The notes under the pieces are model-generated. The model was not told the origin of the DNA. It made no database searches and saw nothing but the letters and a program-made list of their open reading frames with translations. A stretch of 5,108 bases of DNA from Planctomycetota bacterium (lineage in GTDB: Bacteria > Planctomycetota > Phycisphaerae > WQYP01), in assembly GCA_021798635.1 (NCBI GenBank), contig JAJZGH010000303.1, positions 1 to 5,108 on the forward strand. The letters run 5' to 3'. The position numbers and the translations under genes are program-made. Positions 1 to 5,108 of this stretch are shown piece after piece. Position 1 is the first letter of the stretch. Each line of letters begins with the position of its first letter.

Positions 1-1
1 C

Positions 2-1027
2 ACGACCATTCGCTTTCTTGCCGCATTATGCGCTGCCGGTGAGGGGCGTTACGTGCTCGATGGCGTGGAACGTATGCGACAGCGTCCCATTGGTGAACTC
101 CTTGAGGCGCTCCGAGCCGTCGGTGCCGGTGCTGATTACGCCGGCCAACCGGGCTACCCGCCGGTTCGGGTGGGCGGCGGCATTTCCGGCGGTACATGCC
201 GTTTCGCCGCCAGCCAAAGCAGTCAATACATCTCGGCCATCCTCATGGCCGCGCCCCTGGCCCGGAATGCGGTGAATGTGGAATTAATCGGTCCAGTCAC
301 CAGCGAGCCGTATGTTCGCATGACACTGGCAATGATGCAGCAGTTTGGCATCACCTGCCGCACGGTTCGCACTGCGGACAATTCCGCCGCGAATCGGGTC
401 ATTCATATTCCCCACGGCGGCGGCTACAAGGGCCGGCCCTACGCCATTGAACCCGACGCCAGCAATGCCAGCTATTTTCTCGCCGCCGCCGCAATATGTC
501 CCGGAGCACAAGTGATCATCCGCGGCTTAGGCCGCGATTCTCTGCAGGGGGATGTTCTGTTTGCTGATGTATTGCGGCAAATGGGGGCTAATATGATGAT
601 GGAAGCCGATACCATTCATCTGGGCGGATGCCGCAATCTCACCGGCATTACCGTCAATATGAATGGGATTCCGGATATGGTTCAAACTCTGGCTGTGGTG
701 GCTTTGTTTGCCCAAGGTCCCACACGAATCGTCAACGTGGGAAATTTGCGGGTAAAGGAAACAGATCGCCTGGCCGCTCTGGAAAAAGAACTCACCAAAC
801 TTGGTGCTGTGGTGGCCACCACTGTGGATAGTATTGTCATTGATCCGCCAACCAAACCGCACGGTGCCCGCATTTGCACGTATGATGATCACCGCATGGC
901 CATGGCCTTTGCGGTTGCCGGCACGCGCATCGCGGGTGTGGAAATTGAAAATCCGCTTTGCGCAGCCAAGACCTATCCGGAATTTTTCCAGGACTTTCAG
1001 GCCTGTATTACAGCCCGTAGTGCTTAG
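2..1027 (+). CDS. aroA: 3-phosphoshikimate 1-carboxyvinyltransferase (EPSP synthase), 5'-truncated by window edge
   Basis: Cytoplasmic enzyme of the shikimate pathway; transfers the enolpyruvyl group of PEP to shikimate-3-phosphate. The frame is open from the first complete codon (position 2), and translation there already matches the family (TTIRFL, then YVLDGVERMRQRPIGEL). The GTG at 53 is therefore internal, and about 95 N-terminal residues lie outside the window (E. coli AroA has 427; 341 are visible). Hallmarks seen: QSSQYISA near 215-238 (shikimate-3-phosphate contact Ser-Ser-Gln), IPD with the catalytic Asp near 674, LRVKETDRL near 749-775, YDDHRMAM near 881-904, and CAAKTYPEFF near 959-988 with the active-site Lys. 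No internal stop or frameshift is visible. Where E. coli has Pro101 in its TAMRPL loop, this protein has Phe, as many non-enterobacterial AroA proteins do. It ends at TAG 1025-1027. The family call is secure. Confidence 0.97.
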   Translation, partial: TTIRFLAALCAAGEGRYVLDGVERMRQRPIGELLEALRAVGAGADYAGQPGYPPVRVGGGISGGTCRFAASQSSQYISAILMAAPLARNAVNVELIGPVTSEPYVRMTLAMMQQFGITCRTVRTADNSAANRVIHIPHGGGYKGRPYAIEPDASNASYFLAAAAICPGAQVIIRGLGRDSLQGDVLFADVLRQMGANMMMEADTIHLGGCRNLTGITVNMNGIPDMVQTLAVVALFAQGPTRIVNVGNLRVKETDRLAALEKELTKLGAVVATTVDSIVIDPPTKPHGARICTYDDHRMAMAFAVAGTRIAGVEIENPLCAAKTYPEFFQDFQACITARSA

Positions 1028-1071
1028 CGCTCCAGCCCTTAATGCGGCCCCGGCTGGGCTTGCGGCCATGA

Positions 1072-1115
1072 TTGGCGGCCTTGCCGGCCCAACGTAACTT
1101 ATGATTTCTTTTTCT
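1072..1115 (+). terminator. Weak possible rho-independent terminator after aroA
   Basis: About 45 bp after the aroA stop, TTGGCGG (1072-1078) can pair with CCG and CCAA (1084-1092) through a two-base bulge, giving a GC-rich stem. A T-rich tract TTTCTTTTTCT follows at 1105-1115. The stem is imperfect and the T tract lies about 12 nt after it instead of directly adjoining, so this is a poor match to a classical intrinsic terminator. Position is the best argument: end of aroA, before an apparent new promoter. Confidence 0.2.
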
Positions 1116-1154
1116 GCGTGCCATGTTTCGATCCTTAAGCCTATCAACCGTCCA

Positions 1155-1183
1155 TTAACAAATTCAAAGCTCCGCAGTATACC
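1155..1183 (+). promoter_or_regulatory. Putative sigma70-type promoter for the envelope protein gene
   Basis: TTAACA (1155-1160, 5 of 6 to TTGACA) is followed after exactly 17 bp by TATACC (1178-1183, 4 of 6 to TATAAT). Transcription would begin near 1190, leaving an untranslated leader of nearly 90 nt before the ATG at 1278. It lies in the 250-bp gap after aroA, inside an upstream in-frame extension of the next gene. If real, it argues against translation starting at 1101. Prediction from consensus only. Confidence 0.4.
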
Positions 1184-1277
1184 CCGGACGCCAAAAAACC
1201 GCAAAAGCCCGCATAAGTCGGAAAAAGCCGCTTTCCCTATCTTGCCGTGGGCCGCCGCTGGGGATACTGTGGCGGGC

Positions 1278-2807
1278 ATGTCGAATCGCCGATGGTTTAA
1301 ATTGAACGGCCTTTTTGGCGTCATTCTCTGCACGTTGTTTCTGGCCCCAGTGCCGGCGCTGCGTGCCATGGCACCATCGGGCCAGGTGCGCGTGGCCTTA
1401 GACGGCGGTCTGGTTCCGCAAATAAATTACTGGGCGACACTGCGGCTCATACTGCCACCGCTTTCGGGCGGCGATATCACAGTGGAAATACAGGACCTTC
1501 GCGGCGGCCCGACTGTGCGCCGCCACCTGGCAGTGTATCGCCGGCATATTCTTATGCCGCTGCCCTATGTTGCCGGCTCGGGTGGGTTGGGCGGCGCGTG
1601 GCCGGTGGCTGTCAAGCTTTTTCGTTCCGGGAAGCTCTTGCGGGCGATGCGCGCTCAGGTGGACATGCCTTTAGCACATGCCGAAGATGCAATCCCTGTC
1701 GCCGTTCCCAGAGCCATGCGGTCACAAATTGCCGCCTTGGCCTTAGCGTTGGGCAAGCCGATAACACCGGTGTCATTTTCCCTACGGCAGTTGGCCGCTT
1801 CGCCGGTGATCAATGTTGCATCGTGCCGATGGTTATTGCTCAATGGAACGACCGCACAGCAGCTTTCGCACCGGCGGATAATGGCCCTATTGAGTCTGGG
1901 AATGCGTCTGGTCTATATCGGCGGGGGGCGGAGCAAACTTTTGCCGGCGGCCGCTTGGAGTCCCACCGGAAAATCCGCTAACGGTTTGGCGATCTGGAAA
2001 ACGCTGCGGCTTAATGGCTTTTCCCATGGCCCGCCGGTGGTTGTCCCACATCTTTCCCGTATGCGCCTGCCGCCACTGCATGCCCCGGGGTCCTGGGAAA
2101 TGGTCGCATGGGCCATCGGTCCGGTCACCATGCTCATGGTGATTCTGCTGCGCTGGGCGGTGCCACGAGGATGGTATTTTATATTCAGCATTGCTATCGG
2201 CGTGGCGTTGCTTTCGGCTGCTTCCATTTTCTATCTGACAGCCACCACCCACCCAGCCCAAAGTGCGCTTCAATGGCAGACTGATTTTCCGACTGCACCC
2301 GTGCGCATAAGCACGACCATCCGAATAAATCGGGCGTTGCACGGATCGTCTTGGATAGCGCCTCATACGCGAGGCATCACGCTGCCGCTGGCGTGGTCGG
2401 CGCGGGCGTGGTTTGCCTTCAATGGGGTTATCAGGTTGCAGCGCAACACGTCTGCGTTGGCCTATTCCATGACGCGGCACGTTACCATTCTGGCCTGCCA
2501 AACCCGTGCTACGGTGAACTCTACGTTTCCGCGCGGCGGTTTAATGCCGTCCACCGGGTCTTCGGCGGCACCGACATCCGGGTTCCCAGTTGGTTACAGT
2601 GCGTTATATGCACAGGGGCAGATTTTTCTTTCCGCACATCCACACCACGGCCGGGACTTTTATAATTGGCTGGATCGCCAACCGCCCAAGGTACAATCTA
2701 CGCTGCGCCTGTGGCTGTTGCTGCAATTTAATCCACATCGGCGTTATGCGCTATTTACCACCGCGAACCGCTTGCGCGTGACGCCCTTGCCGGATTCCCC
2801 GCACTGA
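1278..2807 (+). CDS. Unrecognised envelope protein: signal peptide, periplasmic domain, two membrane helices
   Basis: 509 residues from ATG 1278; not a family I can name. Seen: a signal peptide (basic MSNRRWFK, hydrophobic stretch to about residue 24, Ala-rich cleavage region near 27-32); a probably beta-rich segment to about 130; a segment at 184-217 (RWLLLNG, then an amphipathic stretch, then LVYIGGG) with the beta-alpha-beta look of a degenerate glutamine-amidotransferase-like fold; membrane helices near 273-293 and 299-322; and a C-terminal region with alternating hydrophobic pattern ending WLLLQFNPHRRYALF. The layout (exported domain, helix pair, exported beta domain) resembles uncharacterised membrane proteins found near BatA/VWA-type genes, but this is inference. 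The frame is open back to ATG 1101, yet those 59 extra residues are low-complexity, basic and precede the promoter at 1155-1183. GTG 1269 is an alternative start. The Shine-Dalgarno candidate (GGGGA, 1260-1264) is weak. Not clearly an operon with aroA. Confidence 0.75.
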   Translation: MSNRRWFKLNGLFGVILCTLFLAPVPALRAMAPSGQVRVALDGGLVPQINYWATLRLILPPLSGGDITVEIQDLRGGPTVRRHLAVYRRHILMPLPYVAGSGGLGGAWPVAVKLFRSGKLLRAMRAQVDMPLAHAEDAIPVAVPRAMRSQIAALALALGKPITPVSFSLRQLAASPVINVASCRWLLLNGTTAQQLSHRRIMALLSLGMRLVYIGGGRSKLLPAAAWSPTGKSANGLAIWKTLRLNGFSHGPPVVVPHLSRMRLPPLHAPGSWEMVAWAIGPVTMLMVILLRWAVPRGWYFIFSIAIGVALLSAASIFYLTATTHPAQSALQWQTDFPTAPVRISTTIRINRALHGSSWIAPHTRGITLPLAWSARAWFAFNGVIRLQRNTSALAYSMTRHVTILACQTRATVNSTFPRGGLMPSTGSSAAPTSGFPVGYSALYAQGQIFLSAHPHHGRDFYNWLDRQPPKVQSTLRLWLLLQFNPHRRYALFTTANRLRVTPLPDSPH

Positions 2808-2815
2808 TAACTCTT

Positions 2816-3775
2816 TTACAAACCCGCTAAGCGCACATCCTGCTGATCCAGGCAATGCCTTACCTGATCCACATGATCGCCCGTGAGTTGTTTCAACGCT
2901 TCCAGATATTTTTTACGCGTTTGCTGCACCACATCCGCCGGCAAGGTAGGGCCGGGCGGGCGTTTATTCCAAGTTAATGTTTCCAGATAATTTCTTACGT
3001 ATTGCTTATCAAAGCTCATCTGTTCCAGCCCCGGCTTGTAATCCACCAGGGGCCAGAAGCGGGAACTATCCGGCGTGAGGACTTCATCAATAAGAATGGG
3101 GCGTCCGGTTTTCGCATCCAGGCCGAATTCAAATTTGGTGTCCGCCACAATCATCCCGTGCAGGCGCGCCGCCTCTGCGGCAATATTGTAGAGCTTGATG
3201 GATGTGTCACGTAATTCCGTCATCACGCCGCGCCCGACTTTATCGCACGCCTGATCAAACGTGATGCTTTCATCGTGACCCTTTTCGGCCTTGGTGGTGG
3301 GCGTGAAAATGGGGGTGGGCAATTGCTGCGACAGCATCAATCCGTGCGGCAATTTTATGCCGCAGATAGCCCCGGTTTTCTGATATTCTTTCCAACCGCC
3401 GCCGGCAATATAACCGCGCACCACGCACTCAATGGGTATCACGGCAGTTTTACGCACCAGCACCGTTCGCCCGGCCAATTGGGCACGAAAGGGCCTTAGC
3501 GCCGCGGGAAATTCCGCCGGACGTGTGGCCAACAGATGGTGCTTAATGTGCGGAGCGAAAAGTGTGAACCAGAAATTGCTTAATGCCGTGAGAATAATTC
3601 CCTTTTCCGGTATGGGCGTGGGCAAAATGACATCAAAAGCGCTGATGCGATCAGTAGCCACAATCAATAATTGCGTGCCCAGATCATAAACATCGCGCAC
3701 CTTGCCGCGCCGTAACGGAAAACCGGGAATTTGTGTTTCTATAACCGTAGCCAAAATACTCTTCTGCCTTTCCAA
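2816..3775 (-). CDS. purC: Phosphoribosylaminoimidazole-succinocarboxamide synthase (SAICAR synthetase), long form
   Basis: Cytoplasmic ATP-dependent ligase of de novo purine synthesis; joins aspartate to CAIR to make SAICAR. 319 residues, the long form (yeast Ade1 is about 306, E. coli PurC 237). Motifs in order: RRGKVRDVYDLG at 22-33 (glycine-rich ATP loop), ATDRISAFDVILP at 40-52, ECVVRGYIAGGGWKEY at 116-131, PTPIFTPTTKAEKGHDE at 153-169, ADTKFEFG at 211-218, LIDEVLTPDSSRFW at 228-241. All are intact. No ATG or GTG is available: the frame closes upstream at a stop at 3812-3814, and the only starts are TTG at 3775 (AAGG just 2 nt before it) and TTG at 3754, which gives MATVIETQIPGF. The latter fits the usual short N-terminus and has AGAAGAG a few bases upstream; either is possible. 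The gene converges on the envelope protein gene with 8 bp between stops. Function secure, start uncertain. Confidence 0.97.
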   Translation of the reverse strand: MERQKSILATVIETQIPGFPLRRGKVRDVYDLGTQLLIVATDRISAFDVILPTPIPEKGIILTALSNFWFTLFAPHIKHHLLATRPAEFPAALRPFRAQLAGRTVLVRKTAVIPIECVVRGYIAGGGWKEYQKTGAICGIKLPHGLMLSQQLPTPIFTPTTKAEKGHDESITFDQACDKVGRGVMTELRDTSIKLYNIAAEAARLHGMIVADTKFEFGLDAKTGRPILIDEVLTPDSSRFWPLVDYKPGLEQMSFDKQYVRNYLETLTWNKRPPGPTLPADVVQQTRKKYLEALKQLTGDHVDQVRHCLDQQDVRLAGL

Positions 3776-3871
3776 AGCCTTGAATTGCGGTAGTTTAAGG
3801 ATTCGCGGCCGCTACGCAATAGCACCTGATTAGAGAAGAGAAAGTAGAGAGTTGAAAGTAGTGTTGTCCTT
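3776..3871. other. Short intergenic spacer between purC and the methyltransferase fragment; probable junction
   Basis: About 96 bp separate the purC start from the rightward frame. On the plus strand it contains a purine-rich run (3831-3860), a NotI-type octamer GCGGCCGC (3805-3812) and an in-frame TAG (3845-3847) that closes the methyltransferase frame. The missing N-terminal part of the methyltransferase should lie here but does not, so the boundary between purC-linked sequence and defence-type sequence falls in or at the right edge of this spacer. Confidence 0.5.
3829..3857 (-). promoter_or_regulatory. Possible purC promoter
   Basis: Read on the minus strand, TTTCAA (3857-3852, only 3 of 6 to TTGACA) is separated by 17 bp from TCTAAT (3834-3829, 5 of 6 to TATAAT). 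The spacer is pyrimidine-rich on the minus strand. Transcription would begin near 3822, about 45-70 nt before the two candidate TTG starts of purC. Spacing and position are right, but the -35 match is poor. Confidence 0.3.
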
Positions 3872-4876
3872 GTGAGGTTCACGATCATCGAGATCGTGAA
3901 CCTCGGCGAGGGGGTTTTCGAACAGGTCATCGTCCCGACGTGCTTCTTCTTTATTCGGCGGGAGGCACCGGGCAGCAATGTGGTCACCCTAAGAGACGTA
4001 TCCCAGGGCAGCAGGTTTACGGGGCGATTTCACCAGGAACGGCCACAACGCGTCCCCCAGAAAGCGTTTGCGAACGCACCAGACCACGCCTTCGCCGAGG
4101 AGCATGAGCAACTCGGCAGATCACAATCATTCTTAGAAGACATTATCGAGTTCAGGGACGCCGGAATTAACTATCAGCGCGTCAACGTCGGCATGGAAGA
4201 GAAGGGTAAGTCAGACCTCGGCCAACGGCTGCTCTACGAGGGTAGGAAACAGAGCCCGGCGGACGTGGAATTCTGGAAGGGCGAAGACATCAACAGGTAC
4301 TTCATCGCGCCCAGCACGGGCCGATTTGTCTGCGTCGGAACCGCCTCGCGGCTTCGCCGCAACGAGCGCGTGGTTCTGAACCACAAGTTTTTTGGAATAA
4401 CACCAAAGCTGATCTGGCGGCAGACGGCCCCTCACCTGACCGCAGCACTCGACGAAAGGGGAATTTGGTTCGGGAGAAGCATACAGGCCGGTGTCATAAA
4501 AACTCCGAAGCGCTACCTTGACTACCGCTTCATCTGCGGCGTCCTCAACAGCACCTACCTGCGGTATAAATACGATCGCCTGGTCAAGGAATCCGGAAGG
4601 GTCTTTCCACAGGTAAAGTGGGCGAAAATACGCCGGCTCGCCATTCCTGACATCCCCGAAGACGAACAGCAGGCAATAATCAATCTCGTGGACCACATCC
4701 TCGCGGCTAAGGCGGCAGACGCCGCCGCGGACACCAGCGCGTTGGACCGCGAAATCGACCAGATCGTTTACAATCTCTATGGCCTGACGCCAGAGGAAAT
4801 TGCGATCGTGGAGGGGGCAACGGTGCCGCAAGCGAAATCCAAAAAGCACCGCGGGCGCGGGGAACCAAGCGTTTGA
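3872..4876 (+). pseudogene. C-terminal fragment of an Eco57I/TaqI-like type IIG or PglX-like DNA methyltransferase (target-recognition part)
   Basis: 334 residues from GTG 3872 (frame open only from 3848). The start, FTIIEIVNLGEGVFEQVIVPTC, matches the end of the methyltransferase core in this family. A target-recognition region follows: YQRVNVG near 101, FWKGEDINRYFI near 134-145, LIWRQTAPHLTAALDERGIWF near 180-200, YRFICGVLNSTYLRYKY near 218-234, SGRVFPQVKWAKIRRLAIP near 241-259. The C-terminal tail is typical, ending in the LDREIDQIVYNLYGL motif (291-305) followed by EEIAIVEG. Absent: AdoMet-binding motif I, the NPPY/NPPF catalytic motif and any nuclease domain; full family members are usually far longer. 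No convincing Shine-Dalgarno precedes GTG 3872, and a perfect palindrome sits at the 5' end. Most likely a 5'-truncated remnant. It could instead be a silent specificity cassette or a misassembly. By eye it favours C-ending codons more than aroA or purC do, hinting at different ancestry. Confidence 0.8.
3874..3904. repeat. Perfect inverted repeat, 13-bp arms with 5-nt loop
   Basis: Left arm GAGGTTCACGATC (3874-3886), loop ATCGA (3887-3891), right arm GATCGTGAACCTC (3892-3904). All 13 pairs match and the pairing stops at both flanks. It covers the first codons of the truncated methyltransferase frame (RFTIIEIVNL). No T tract follows on either strand, so it is not a classical intrinsic terminator. 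It could be a recombination or breakage site, a regulatory hairpin that hides the GTG start region, or the product of a template switch. Confidence 0.9.
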
Positions 4877-4901
4877 GCGTTGATCCCGTCCGATTCCGTC
4901 G

Positions 4902-4911
4902 AAGGAGGTGA
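4902..4911 (+). promoter_or_regulatory. Full-consensus Shine-Dalgarno sequence
   Basis: AAGGAGGTGA is a complete complement of the 16S rRNA 3' end. It lies 8 nt before ATG 4920, which opens a frame of only three codons, and 25 nt before ATG 4937, too far for direct use there. It is by far the best ribosome binding site in the window, yet it points at the mini-ORF. Confidence 0.7.
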
Positions 4912-4919
4912 ACTGGAAA

Positions 4920-4931
4920 ATGCGAGGATAA
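4920..4931 (+). CDS. Three-codon leader mini-ORF (Met-Arg-Gly-stop)
   Basis: ATG CGA GGA TAA, directly downstream of a consensus Shine-Dalgarno at ideal spacing. Its own bases contain GAGG (4924-4927), which can act as the ribosome binding site for ATG 4937; the TAA ends 5 nt before that ATG. This geometry suits termination-reinitiation coupling or a regulatory minigene. Whether it is translated cannot be told from sequence, and it may be incidental. Confidence 0.3.
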   Translation: MRG

Positions 4932-4936
4932 AGCTT

Positions 4937-5108
4937 ATGGCAGAGGACGTAAAACACGCTCAAACCAATGCAGCGCGGCCGCCGCTTCTTCCCGGTAGTA
5001 CTGACAAATCAAGGGAGTCGGCCGCGGATGGGCCGAAGGACTCGCCGGAAACCATCTCACAGATCATACACGCCCTGGCGGATCGTGCCGACCCGCTTGT
5101 CAAGATTA
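4937..5108 (+). CDS. N-terminus of an unidentified protein, running off the window
   Basis: ATG 4937 opens a frame that stays open to the window end (57 residues visible), beginning MAEDVKHAQTNAARPPLLPG, followed by a polar, Ser/Asp/Lys-rich stretch and then ETISQIIHALADRADPLVKI, which looks like the start of a helical domain. The N-terminal 35 or so residues look disordered. Start support: GAGG at 4924-4927, 9 nt upstream. A longer version from TTG 4880 in the same frame is possible. It lies 60 bp downstream of the methyltransferase fragment on the same strand, so it may be a defence-island partner gene, but nothing visible identifies it. Confidence 0.55.
   Translation, partial: MAEDVKHAQTNAARPPLLPGSTDKSRESAADGPKDSPETISQIIHALADRADPLVKI

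Noticed and set aside
1044..1080. GCGGCC repeated three times (1044, 1062, 1075) after aroA
   Set aside because: Irregular spacing and a low-complexity GC-rich word; not enough to call a repeat array.
527..1369. 280-codon open frame on the minus strand across aroA and the start of the envelope gene
   Set aside because: Antisense to a secure aroA; the translation shows no domain, and long antisense frames are common opposite GC-rich genes.
1887..2501. 204-codon minus-strand frame inside the envelope gene
   Set aside because: Arg/Gln/Pro-rich translation with no domain; the plus strand has a signal peptide and membrane helices in a coherent protein.
3805..3812. NotI octamer in a context resembling cloning linkers (ATTCGCGGCCGCT)
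   Set aside because: A short resemblance only; another GCGGCCGC occurs at 4975-4982 inside an open frame, so it is probably chance in GC-rich DNA. It remains a minor reason to check the junction for artefacts.
3874..3904. Palindrome as an intrinsic terminator for purC-side or upstream transcription
   Set aside because: No T tract follows the stem on either strand.
3739..3987. 82-codon minus-strand frame crossing the purC start and the palindrome
   Set aside because: Overlaps the purC start in another frame and crosses the apparent junction; no recognisable features.
4211..4963. 250-codon open frame on the minus strand opposite the methyltransferase fragment
   Set aside because: Shadow of a plus-strand frame that carries clear family motifs; it also runs across the ribosome site of the next gene.
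1..5108. CRISPR arrays, tRNA or rRNA genes, insertion sequences
   Set aside because: No regularly spaced repeats, cloverleaf-like sequence, transposase motif or terminal repeats seen.

Overview
The window holds four substantial coding regions plus the start of a fifth. It reads as chromosomal DNA of a moderately GC-rich, Gram-negative-type bacterium. The style (long-form PurC, an AroA with a T-T-I-R-F-L loop, a membrane-anchored signal-peptide protein of no familiar family) would fit Planctomycetota or a related phylum. That placement is an inference from protein style, not something the sequence proves.

Left part, core metabolism. Positions 2-1027 (+) are the C-terminal four fifths of aroA (EPSP synthase, shikimate pathway), cut by the window edge. 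After about 250 bp holding a weak possible terminator and a good sigma70-like promoter comes an unnamed envelope protein at 1278-2807 (+). It has a signal peptide, a soluble periplasmic region, two adjacent membrane helices and a C-terminal beta-rich region. It converges, with only 8 bp between the stop codons, on purC (2816-3775, -), the long form of SAICAR synthase from purine synthesis, which lacks an ATG start.

Right part, defence-type DNA. Upstream of purC, after fewer than 100 bp, a rightward frame at 3872-4876 encodes only the C-terminal part (end of the methyltransferase core, target-recognition domain and tail) of an Eco57I/TaqI-like type IIG or BREX PglX-like DNA methyltransferase. 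The AdoMet-binding and NPPY catalytic motifs that should lie upstream are absent, and an in-frame stop at 3845-3847 closes the frame. The break coincides with a perfect 13-bp inverted repeat with a 5-nt loop (3874-3904), far more perfect than chance predicts. Downstream, a full-consensus Shine-Dalgarno sequence, a three-codon mini-ORF and then an unidentified gene (from 4937, running off the window) form an unusual translation-start arrangement.

Reading as a whole: aroA and purC are housekeeping genes. The right quarter looks like the edge of a restriction-modification or defence island, or a rearrangement or assembly junction, abutting purC. The two most interesting items are the palindrome at the truncation point of the specificity module and the mini-ORF leader. 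The possibility that the fragment is a silent specificity cassette with the palindrome as a recombination site is a hypothesis only.
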